This document shows positions 1 to 6,204 of a DNA stretch of 6,732 nucleotides, piece by piece. The stretch spans positions 1 through 6,732 of the forward strand of contig CAYZUS010000067.1 in NCBI GenBank assembly GCA_964481885.1, given 5' to 3'. The DNA comes from Fen731 sp964481885. Lineage in GTDB: Bacteria > Actinomycetota > Humimicrobiia > Humimicrobiales > Humimicrobiaceae. The notes below the pieces were generated by a model. It made no database searches and was not told where the DNA came from. It saw only the letters and a program-made list of their open reading frames with translations. The translations under genes and the position numbers were made by a program. Each line of letters opens with the position of its first letter. Positions within the stretch are counted from its first letter, which is position 1.

Positions 1-1541
1 GCCTGCCAGCTTGCTTCGATAATGTTTTCTGAAACACCTATCGTGCCCCAGCTTTTTATACCGTCAGTGGATTCAATAAGTACCCTTACAACAGCGCCTG
101 TCCCCTGTTTTTCGTCCAGCACCCTCACCTTAAAATCTGAAAGCTTTATTTGCTTTAGCAAAGGATAGAAATTATTAAGGGCCTTTCTTATGGCACAGTC
201 AAGCGCATGTATAGGGCCGTCACCTTCAGCCGTTTCAATTATCCTGTCATCATTAATATAGATTTTCACTGTTGCTTCAGAAACCATGGAACCATCAATA
301 CTTTTTTCATTTAAAACCCTGAAACTCTCCAGTGTAAAGAACTTCTTTTCTTCTCCTGCGACCTTTTTTACCATAAGCTCAAAACTGCCGTCAGCAGCCT
401 CAAACTGATAGCCCTTATACTCCAGGTTCTGTATCATATTCAAAATCTTATGGACGCTTTCATTGTCCTTTTCAAGATTGATTCCAAATTCTTTGGCTTT
501 GACTATAATGGACTGTTTCCCTGACAGTTCTGAAATTAATATGTCTCTTGTATTGCCCACAAGCTCAGGTTTTAAATGTTCAAAAGCCTCAGGAACCTTA
601 CTGACCCCATGCACGTGCATGCCTGCTTTATGGGTAAATGCATTCCTGCCTACAAACGGCTGGCTTGCAGGAGACGCCTGGTTTGCTACCTCATTAATAA
701 ATCTTGAAAGACTTGTCAGGTGTTTAAGATTGCCTTTGGGCAGGCATCTTTTACCTAGTTTTATTTCCAGGTTCGGTATTACCTGGCACAAATCAGCGTT
801 GCCGCATCTCTCCCCATAGCCGTTTATGGTACCCTGAACCATTTTCACCTGTGGGATTTTTTCAAATGCAATTACAGTATTTGCGACTGCGCAGCCACTG
901 TCATTGTGGCAGTGAAGGCCGAGCGGAACATTTATCTTCTTTGCGACATCTTCAACGATACTCAGTGTTTCCCACGGAAGACATCCTCCGTTTGTATCAC
1001 ATAAAACAATAAAATCTGCATTTGCATCCTGGGCAGCCTTTAGGGTCCTGATTGCATACTCGGGATCAAGCTTATAGCCGTCAAAAAAATGCTCGGCATC
1101 GTAAATCACTTCCGGACTGTGTTTTTTAAGAAACTCAACTGATTCAAATATCATTTCAAGGTTATTTTCCGGAGATGTCTCAATTATTTTTTCGACATGA
1201 AGCAGGGACGCCTTTCCAAAAATACACATTGTATCGGCACCTGAATCAATAAGTACCTTAAGATTTTCATCTTTGTCTGCCGGCGTATTCTTATATTTTG
1301 TCCTGCCGAAAGCCACTATTTTTGAATGTTTGCATTTTATCTTTTTAAGCTCTTCAAACATTTCTTCATCTTTGGGATTGGATGCAGGAAAGCCCACTTC
1401 AATGTAATCTATTCCGGCAGCATCAAACCTTTCGACAATCCTAAGCTTGTCGCGCACTGAAAATGAGATGTCTGCACTCTGTGCGCCATCCCTTAAAGTA
1501 GTATCAAATACAAATATTTTTTCACTGCCTGTATTATTCAT
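1..1541 (-). CDS. cimA: (R)-citramalate synthase, 3' end cut by the window edge
   Basis: Predicted to condense pyruvate and acetyl-CoA to (R)-citramalate in the cytoplasm, the first step of the threonine-independent route to 2-oxobutyrate and isoleucine. I translated 513 codons with no stop before the left edge. The catalytic TIM barrel carries DTTLRDGAQ (residues 13-21, Arg17-Asp18), the metal-binding HCHND (His210, His212), NGYGERCGN (240-248) and FTHKAGMHVHG (302-312). A C-terminal regulatory-type domain begins near residue 400 and includes GDGPIHAL (440-447). The ending, GVSENIIEASWQ, is typical of the last 15-25 residues of the TIGR00977 citramalate synthase family, so little is missing. 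DGAQ rather than DGEQ, and the overall pattern, separate it from the LeuA encoded upstream. The ATG start has GAAAGG 8 nt upstream (1550-1555) and lies 23 bp after the leuB stop, so it is probably co-transcribed. Family placement is firm; substrate preference is inferred from family. Confidence 0.93.
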   Translation of the reverse strand, partial: MNNTGSEKIFVFDTTLRDGAQSADISFSVRDKLRIVERFDAAGIDYIEVGFPASNPKDEEMFEELKKIKCKHSKIVAFGRTKYKNTPADKDENLKVLIDSGADTMCIFGKASLLHVEKIIETSPENNLEMIFESVEFLKKHSPEVIYDAEHFFDGYKLDPEYAIRTLKAAQDANADFIVLCDTNGGCLPWETLSIVEDVAKKINVPLGLHCHNDSGCAVANTVIAFEKIPQVKMVQGTINGYGERCGNADLCQVIPNLEIKLGKRCLPKGNLKHLTSLSRFINEVANQASPASQPFVGRNAFTHKAGMHVHGVSKVPEAFEHLKPELVGNTRDILISELSGKQSIIVKAKEFGINLEKDNESVHKILNMIQNLEYKGYQFEAADGSFELMVKKVAGEEKKFFTLESFRVLNEKSIDGSMVSEATVKIYINDDRIIETAEGDGPIHALDCAIRKALNNFYPLLKQIKLSDFKVRVLDEKQGTGAVVRVLIESTDGIKSWGTIGVSENIIEASWQ

Positions 1542-1564
1542 ACTTTAGACCTTTCAAGTGTATT

Positions 1565-2653
1565 TTATAATGTCGCACTAATCTCGGCAATTACCGCCGC
1601 TCCCATTTCTTTGGTTCCTACAAGGCTTGCGCCGCCCGCTGCCGGATCATATATATCTGAAGTTCTCAGACCTTTTTCCAGAACTGAATTAACTGCTCTT
1701 TCAATCGCTGCCGCAATTTCTTCCCGTCCAAATGAATACTTAAACATCATTGCCATGGAAAGGATGGTTCCGAGAGGATTAGCCTTATTTAAGCCTGCTA
1801 TATCCGGTGCGCTTCCATGAATTGGTTCATAAAGACCAAAAAGGTCATCTCTCAAAGAAGCAGAGGGTATAAGACCGATGGATCCTGCAATCATTGCGGC
1901 TTCATCACTTAAAATATCCCCAAACATGTTTGATATGACTATGACATCAAACTGGCCGGGATTTCTTACAAGCTGCATTGCCGCATTATCGACATACATA
2001 TGTATAAGTTCAATATCGGGATAATCTTTATGAACCTCTATTGTAATTTCACGCCAAAGCCTTGAGCTTTCAACGACATTGGATTTTTCAACCGATGTGA
2101 CTTTTTTACGCCTGGTCCCGGCAATTTCAAAAGCCATCCTGGCAGCTCTTTCGATTTCATAATCCCTGTATATCATTGTGTCATAAGCTATAACAACGCC
2201 GTCTTTAACTATCCTTTCCTTCTTGCCAAAGTATACGTCTCCTGTCAGCTCCCTTAGAAAGAGGATATCTACTCCCTTTATTATATGTTCCTTTATTGTT
2301 GAAACAGAAATAAGCGGGTCGTATATTTTTATTGGCCTAAGGTTTGCATAAAGCCCCAGCTCCTTTCGAAGCTTTAAGAGCGCATCCTCGGGCCTTGGTA
2401 TTGCAGGATCGGTACTTGCCCATTTGGGTCCGCCGACAGCTCCAAGAAGAATGGCTTTTGACTGCCCGCACTTCTCAAGAACTGCATCTGTAAGAGGTGT
2501 TCCGTATTTGTCAATTGAGCAGCCGCCCATCATTGCAAACTCATGATCAACTTTTATATTCTTTTTGCTTATTATGTGATCAAGTATATCAACTGTCACA
2601 TCCATAATTTCCGGACCGATTCCATCCCCCGGAAGTATCATTATTTTATCCAT
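1565..2653 (-). CDS. leuB: 3-isopropylmalate dehydrogenase
   Basis: Oxidises and decarboxylates 3-isopropylmalate to 2-oxoisocaproate with NAD+; in CimA-bearing organisms it also converts beta-methylmalate to 2-oxobutyrate. The 362-residue length is normal for the cytoplasmic homodimeric enzyme. Motifs in order are LPGDGIGPE (7-15), the substrate loop around Glu89-Leu92-Leu93, Arg96, NLRP with Arg106, Arg134 in RELTGDVYFG, catalytic Lys190, Asp222 in VDNAAMQL, and metal-binding Asp246/Asp250 in NMFGDILSDEA. HGSAPDIAG (279-287) contains an Asp-Ile pair at the place that gives NAD+ rather than NADP+ preference in Thermus LeuB. No key residue is missing. The start is the first ATG, which puts the N-terminal strand at the usual distance from LPGDG. 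It follows leuD by 47 bp and precedes cimA by 23 bp. Confidence 0.97.
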   Translation of the reverse strand: MDKIMILPGDGIGPEIMDVTVDILDHIISKKNIKVDHEFAMMGGCSIDKYGTPLTDAVLEKCGQSKAILLGAVGGPKWASTDPAIPRPEDALLKLRKELGLYANLRPIKIYDPLISVSTIKEHIIKGVDILFLRELTGDVYFGKKERIVKDGVVIAYDTMIYRDYEIERAARMAFEIAGTRRKKVTSVEKSNVVESSRLWREITIEVHKDYPDIELIHMYVDNAAMQLVRNPGQFDVIVISNMFGDILSDEAAMIAGSIGLIPSASLRDDLFGLYEPIHGSAPDIAGLNKANPLGTILSMAMMFKYSFGREEIAAAIERAVNSVLEKGLRTSDIYDPAAGGASLVGTKEMGAAVIAEISATL

Positions 2654-2700
2654 ATATTCTATCCATTCTTCCTGCTTGTTCTGCTGTCTTTGCGGCCCGA

Positions 2701-3228
2701 TTATTTTTTATTGCAATTGCCGCCGCAACTGCATGCCGTCCCCAGTTTTTTCTTTGTATAACTTATATATCCGCCCGAGGAAATAATCTCCTGAATAAAA
2801 TCTGGGAGCGGATTTATCTGAAAACTCTTCCCGGTGGTGATATCCTTTATAAGACCCGAATCAAGGTCCACTTCAAGTTCATCCCCCTGGCTTATGTGTT
2901 CTGCTGCTTCCGGGCTTGCAATAACCGGCAGCCCTATATTTATGGCATTCCTGAAAAATATCCTTGCAAAAGTCTTTGCAATTATAAGCTTTATTCCACT
3001 TGCCTTTATTGCAATCGGGGCATGTTCCCTTGAGGAACCGCATCCAAAATTATCGTCGGCAACTATTATGCTGGCTGTTTTGGCCTTGGCTTTGAAATCA
3101 GCATCAAGGTCCTCGAAACAATGTATTGCGAGTTCATCCTCTTTGGTTGTGTTTAAATATCTTGCAGGGATTATCACATCCGTATCAACATTGCTTCCAT
3201 ATTTAATTACTTTGTCTTTAATTATCAT
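2701..3228 (-). CDS. leuD: 3-isopropylmalate dehydratase small subunit
   Basis: Small (swivel-domain) subunit of isopropylmalate isomerase, which with LeuC interconverts 2- and 3-isopropylmalate and probably also processes citramalate. The protein is 175 residues, the short archaeal/Thermotoga-type form. It shows VDTDVIIPARYL (14-25), the flexible substrate-recognition loop (YLNTTKEDEL, 24-33) and the family signature FGCGSSREHAP (61-71). The loop residue after Tyr-Leu is Asn. The start overlaps nothing: it lies 2 bp after the leuC stop, and its AGGAGG ribosome site sits inside the last leuC codons, implying translational coupling and 1:1 output with LeuC. The odd part is the C-terminus: after about residue 162 it has a tail with Cys166, Cys168 and Cys172 (CSCGGNC) and a lysine end, not needed for the known fold. 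Homoaconitase small subunits resemble this family, but the leu context makes LeuD far likelier. Confidence 0.95.
   Translation of the reverse strand: MIIKDKVIKYGSNVDTDVIIPARYLNTTKEDELAIHCFEDLDADFKAKAKTASIIVADDNFGCGSSREHAPIAIKASGIKLIIAKTFARIFFRNAINIGLPVIASPEAAEHISQGDELEVDLDSGLIKDITTGKSFQINPLPDFIQEIISSGGYISYTKKKLGTACSCGGNCNKK
2712..2733 (-). repeat. hairpin within the 3' end of leuD
   Basis: On the minus strand TGCAGTTGC, loop GGCG, then GCAATTGCA gives a 9-bp stem with one G-U pair and a four-base loop. It encodes the Cys-rich LeuD tail and ends 9 bases before the end of the stop codon. An A-run rather than a T-run follows, so it is not an intrinsic terminator. An mRNA stability or processing role is possible but unproven. 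Confidence 0.4.
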
Positions 3229-3230
3229 AG

Positions 3231-4517
3231 CTATATAACCTCCTGTGGTACCGCTATCCTGCCTGCAATTGCGGAAGCAGCAGCTACTGCCGGTCCGCTT
3301 AAATATACTTCACTCTTGGGGTGTCCCATCCTGCCAACAAAATTCCTGTTTGTTGTTGCTATTGATCTTTCGCCTTCAGCAAGTATCCCCATGTGGCCGC
3401 CAAGGCACGGACCGCATGTAGGCGTGCTAACGGCACAACCAGCCTCCACAAAAGTTTTAAGGTATCCTTTTTCCATTGCTTCCATGTATATTTTCTGGGT
3501 TGCAGGTATTATTATGGTCCTGATCCTGCTGTCTGTTTTTTTCCCCTTCATAATCTCTGCAGCAATTGCAAGATCCTCCATTCTGCCGTTTGTACAGGAA
3601 CCTATGACAACCTGGTCGATAGCTACATTGCTCAAATCCTTTGCGTTTACAGCATTTGACGGCAAATGCGGCAGACTTACCTGAAGCTCTATCTCATCAC
3701 AATTTATATCGTATTGCTTAAAGTACACGGCATCCGGGTCAGCATGAAAAACCTTGTAAGGCCTGGTATGCCTTCCCTCAAGGTATTTTTTTGTGGTATC
3801 ATCGAATTCTATTATTCCGAACTTTCCACCAGCCTCAATTGCCATATTGCTCATTGCAAACCTTGAGTCCATTGAAAGTGCGGCAATTGCAGGACCTGTA
3901 AACTCCATTGACATATATAATGCACCGTCCACGCCGGTTAGCCCTATTGTGTAAAGAATAAGGTCTTTTCCGGTTACCCACTTTTTAAGGTTACCGCTGT
4001 AAACAAACTTAATTGTCTCCGGCACCATAAACCAGGCAGTGCCGGTAGCCATTGCGACTGCTGCGTCTGTGCTTCCCATACCCGTGGAGGCTGCACCAAG
4101 CGCACCGTAAGTACATGTATGTGAGTCTGCGCCGATTATAAGATCCCCCGGTAACACTATTCCCTGCTCAGGAAGCAGGGCATGCTCTATCCCCATTTTT
4201 CCTATCTCAAAATAGTTTGTTATATCCTGCTGGCGTGCAAAATCCCTAATGTATTTGCAATGCTCTGCAGATTTAATATCCTTGTTTGGTGTAAAGTGAT
4301 CAGGAACTATGGCAATTTTATCCCTGTCAAAAACCCTGTCTACGCCAATTTTTTTAAATTCCTCAATAGCCAGCGGCATGGTGATATCGTTTCCGAGCAC
4401 AAGGTCAACCTTTGCATTAACGAGTTCGCCGATATTAAGATATTGCCTGTCACAATGCCAGGCAAGTATTTTCTGCGCCATTGTCTGAGGTTTTATATTT
4501 TCTGCATTTTCTGCCAC
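3231..4517 (-). CDS. leuC: 3-isopropylmalate dehydratase large subunit (GTG start preferred)
   Basis: Large, iron-sulfur subunit of isopropylmalate isomerase, partner of the adjacent LeuD. Using numbering from an upstream in-frame ATG at 4541, it shows the aconitase-fold motif DHFTP (81-85), GADSHTCTYG (137-146) and the three [4Fe-4S] ligands Cys316 (GSCTNGR), Cys376 and Cys379 (TCGPCLGG). From the GTG it has 428 residues, close to the usual length for the short hacA/archaeal LeuC family. I place the start at GTG 4517 because AGGAG (4527-4531) lies 9 nt before it, whereas the ATG at 4541 has no recognisable ribosome site and adds eight residues absent from the family core. A third option is the ATG of MAQKILAW at residue 21, where conserved homology begins. 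The product ends 2 bp before leuD. Function is firm; only the N-terminus is uncertain. Confidence 0.95.
   Translation of the reverse strand: MAENAENIKPQTMAQKILAWHCDRQYLNIGELVNAKVDLVLGNDITMPLAIEEFKKIGVDRVFDRDKIAIVPDHFTPNKDIKSAEHCKYIRDFARQQDITNYFEIGKMGIEHALLPEQGIVLPGDLIIGADSHTCTYGALGAASTGMGSTDAAVAMATGTAWFMVPETIKFVYSGNLKKWVTGKDLILYTIGLTGVDGALYMSMEFTGPAIAALSMDSRFAMSNMAIEAGGKFGIIEFDDTTKKYLEGRHTRPYKVFHADPDAVYFKQYDINCDEIELQVSLPHLPSNAVNAKDLSNVAIDQVVIGSCTNGRMEDLAIAAEIMKGKKTDSRIRTIIIPATQKIYMEAMEKGYLKTFVEAGCAVSTPTCGPCLGGHMGILAEGERSIATTNRNFVGRMGHPKSEVYLSGPAVAAASAIAGRIAVPQEVI
3239..3244 (-). promoter_or_regulatory. leuD ribosome binding site inside the end of leuC
   Basis: A perfect AGGAGG on the minus strand, 10 nt before the leuD ATG, is embedded in the last codons of leuC. 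Ribosomes finishing leuC would clear or feed this site, consistent with coupled synthesis of the two isomerase subunits. Confidence 0.75.
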
Positions 4518-4526
4518 TTTTACATT

Positions 4527-4531
4527 CTCCT
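4527..4531 (-). promoter_or_regulatory. leuC ribosome binding site (decides the start)
   Basis: On the minus strand AAAAGGAGA stands 9 nt before GTG 4517. It lies inside the coding frame if the upstream ATG at 4541 is used, so it argues that the ATG is not the main start. The bases before ATG 4541 (GTACAGACTGACAG) have no Shine-Dalgarno match. Confidence 0.6.
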
Positions 4532-4578
4532 TTTCCTGCATCTGTCAGTCTGTACCAATCCGTATTGATTCACCTTGG

Positions 4579-4605
4579 GCATTTCTGCTTTTTCACCAGA
4601 AATGC
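4579..4605 (-). repeat. 9-bp perfect inverted repeat (RNA hairpin) between leuA and leuC
   Basis: On the minus strand the arms are GCATTTCTG and CAGAAATGC, separated by a 9-nt loop (GTGAAAAAG). The repeat is perfect and lies in noncoding DNA. The sequence after it on the minus strand is CCCAAGGTG, not a T-run, so it is not an intrinsic terminator. It could be a 5'-stabilising hairpin, a processing site or a protein-binding site. Confidence 0.5.
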
Positions 4606-4620
4606 TACTTACTTGGTCTA

Positions 4621-4626
4621 ATTATA
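4621..4626 (-). promoter_or_regulatory. possible internal promoter -10 for leuCDB-cimA
   Basis: The minus strand reads TATAAT, an exact sigma-70-type -10 hexamer, in the leuA-leuC spacer. The -35 is weak: with an 18-nt spacer the hexamer is TTAAAG, three matches to TTGACA, and there is no TGn extension. A start about 7 nt downstream would place the 4579-4605 hairpin near the 5' end of the transcript. The surroundings are AT-rich, so chance occurrence is plausible. Confidence 0.35.
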
Positions 4627-4672
4627 CCTTCAATGCTTTTTGTGCTTTAATACTTTTAGTTACACTCTTTTA

Positions 4673-6187
4673 TTATTCTGATTTAAAAATCACTATCCTG
4701 TTAAGGGCATCAAGATATGCCTTTATGCTTGCTTCAATTACATCGGTACTGAGCCCCCTGCCCATCGCCTCGATATCATTGCTCCTGACAATTATCCTTA
4801 CTGCTCCAATGGCATCCTTTCCTTCAGAAACTGCCTCTATTGCATAATCAACAAGTTCCACTTTCATTGCTGTAAGTGCATCTATTGCTTTAAATGATGC
4901 GTCCACCGGCCCATCACCAAAGGATGCGCTTTCAAAAAGTTTTCCCTGCGATTCAATTCCAATTGTTGCTGTGGCTTTTATGCTTGAACCGTTAAGCACC
5001 TGGTAATATTTGAGCTTGTAGTACTCTTCAACATCCCTTATTTCACTGTTTAAAATGGCTTTTAAGTCATTATCACTTATCTCGCCCTTCTTTTCTGCCA
5101 GATCTTTAAATCTGTCAAAAGCTTTTTCAATATCTTCTTCCGGCAGATCAAAACCAAGCTCTTTTATCCTTTTTACAAAGGCATGCCGTCCTGAATGCTT
5201 GCCCAGCATAAGTTTCGAAGACTCTGATCCTATATCTTCCGGCCTCATTATTTCATATGTTGTCCTGTTTTTAAGCATTCCGTCCTGGTGTATCCCGGCT
5301 TCATGTGTAAAGACATGCTTGCCGACAATAGCCTTGTTAGGAGCTACAGTATAACCGGTCAGGTGCCTTACCAGTGTACTTGTCCTCATTATCTCTTTTA
5401 AATTGATATCGGTATAAAGGCCAAGCTCGTCTTTTCTTGTATCGATTATCATTGCAATCTCCTCAAGAGCTGCATTTCCGGCCCTCTCTCCAATACCATT
5501 GACTGCCACTTCTATCTGGCCGGCTCCGTGCTGTGCCGCGAGTATCGAGTTTGCAACTGCGAGCCCCAGGTCATTATGGCAATGTGTGCTGATAATAACA
5601 TCCTCTATTCCTTTTACATGCTCAAGTAAATATACAATCAGCCCGCTGTACTCTTCCGGAAGTGCATAGCCAACTGTGTCAGGCACATTTAAGATTTTGG
5701 CCCCGGCTTTTATCACTTCCTCATACATCCTGCAGAGGTAATCCCAGTCACTCCTTGTTGCATCCATTGCAGAAAACTCCACCCGGTCCGTGTATTTACG
5801 GGCTCTTTTTACTGCATCAACCGCAATCTCAATGGCTTCCTCTTTTGTCTTCTTGAACTGATATTTCAGATGAATATCAGAAGATGAAATAAAAGTATGT
5901 ATAACAGGATATGCGGCATTTACAAGTGCCTCTCCGGCAACATCAATATCCTTCGGCACCGCCCTGGCAAGTACGGCAATATTTTTGTTTTTAATTTTTT
6001 TTGAGATTTCCAGCACTGCATTAAAATCGCTGTGGGATGAAATCGGAAATCCGGCCTCTATAGTGTCAACATTTAATTTATCAAGCTGCTCAGCGATTTC
6101 CAGTTTCTCCCTGACACTTAAATGAATCCCGGGGGCCTGTTCCCCATCCCTTAAAGTGGTATCAAAAATATGAATTTTTCTTGCCAT
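4673..6187 (-). CDS. leuA: 2-isopropylmalate synthase
   Basis: Condenses acetyl-CoA with 2-oxoisovalerate to 2-isopropylmalate, the committed step of leucine synthesis. The 504 residues match the usual bacterial length. The TIM-barrel catalytic domain has DTTLRDGEQ (9-17, Arg13-Asp14), metal-binding HCHND (His202, His204), NGIGERAGN (230-238) and FTHEAGIHQDG (293-303), followed by MLGKHSGRHA (327-336). The C-terminal LeuA dimer/allosteric domain (about 370-500) is complete, with GDGPVDASFKAI (424-435) and GRGLSTDVIEAS (477-488), where leucine binds in characterised homologues; feedback inhibition by leucine is therefore likely. The start is the only ATG next to a ribosome site and matches family N-termini. 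It follows serA by 17 bp. HEAGIHQDG and DGEQ distinguish it from CimA at the other end of the cluster. Confidence 0.96.
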   Translation of the reverse strand: MARKIHIFDTTLRDGEQAPGIHLSVREKLEIAEQLDKLNVDTIEAGFPISSHSDFNAVLEISKKIKNKNIAVLARAVPKDIDVAGEALVNAAYPVIHTFISSSDIHLKYQFKKTKEEAIEIAVDAVKRARKYTDRVEFSAMDATRSDWDYLCRMYEEVIKAGAKILNVPDTVGYALPEEYSGLIVYLLEHVKGIEDVIISTHCHNDLGLAVANSILAAQHGAGQIEVAVNGIGERAGNAALEEIAMIIDTRKDELGLYTDINLKEIMRTSTLVRHLTGYTVAPNKAIVGKHVFTHEAGIHQDGMLKNRTTYEIMRPEDIGSESSKLMLGKHSGRHAFVKRIKELGFDLPEEDIEKAFDRFKDLAEKKGEISDNDLKAILNSEIRDVEEYYKLKYYQVLNGSSIKATATIGIESQGKLFESASFGDGPVDASFKAIDALTAMKVELVDYAIEAVSEGKDAIGAVRIIVRSNDIEAMGRGLSTDVIEASIKAYLDALNRIVIFKSE

Positions 6188-6196
6188 GATAATTAG

Positions 6197-6204
6197 CCTT
6201 CCCC
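6197..6204 (-). promoter_or_regulatory. leuA ribosome binding site
   Basis: GGGGAAGG on the minus strand follows directly after the serA stop codon and ends 9 nt before the leuA ATG. The 17-bp spacer has room for this site but not for a promoter, which ties leuA expression to the serA transcript unless a promoter lies within serA. Confidence 0.6.

Larger units (their letters stand above)
4542..4672 (-). other. leuA-leuC intergenic spacer
   Basis: This is the longest gap in the window, 131 bp to the ATG at 4541 and 155 bp to the preferred GTG start. Read on the minus strand it holds, in order, an A-rich stretch, a perfect TATAAT (4621-4626), a 9-bp inverted repeat (4579-4605), and a 20-codon ORF (4582 to 4520) whose stop lies 2 nt before GTG 4517. 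An outer pair, ACCAA (4613-4617) with TTGGT (4554-4558), could enclose the hairpin. I see no T-box consensus, no leucine-codon run and no U-tract after the hairpin. Confidence 0.6.

Noticed and set aside
463..819. Plus-strand 118-codon open frame
   Set aside because: It lies wholly antisense to cimA, whose conserved motifs are unmistakable; the plus-strand translation has no recognisable domain.
2698..2710. Programmed frameshift at the A-run near the leuD stop
   Set aside because: The six-A run is followed at once by the stop, and in-frame continuation gives only about a dozen unremarkable residues without homology to LeuB.
2834..3238. Plus-strand 134-codon frame with hydrophobic stretches
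   Set aside because: It is the antisense shadow of leuD; hydrophobic runs arise from the complement of charged and small-residue codons.
4579..4605. Intrinsic terminator between leuA and leuC
   Set aside because: The stem is perfect but neither strand has a T-run immediately after it, and the stem is not GC-rich.
4542..4672. T-box or leucine attenuator leader before leuC
   Set aside because: No T-box antiterminator consensus, no run of leucine codons, and the spacer is too short for the full structure.
4182..4847. Plus-strand frames opposite leuC and leuA that look membrane-like
   Set aside because: They are antisense to conserved coding sequence or cross the spacer, with no ribosome site or family resemblance.
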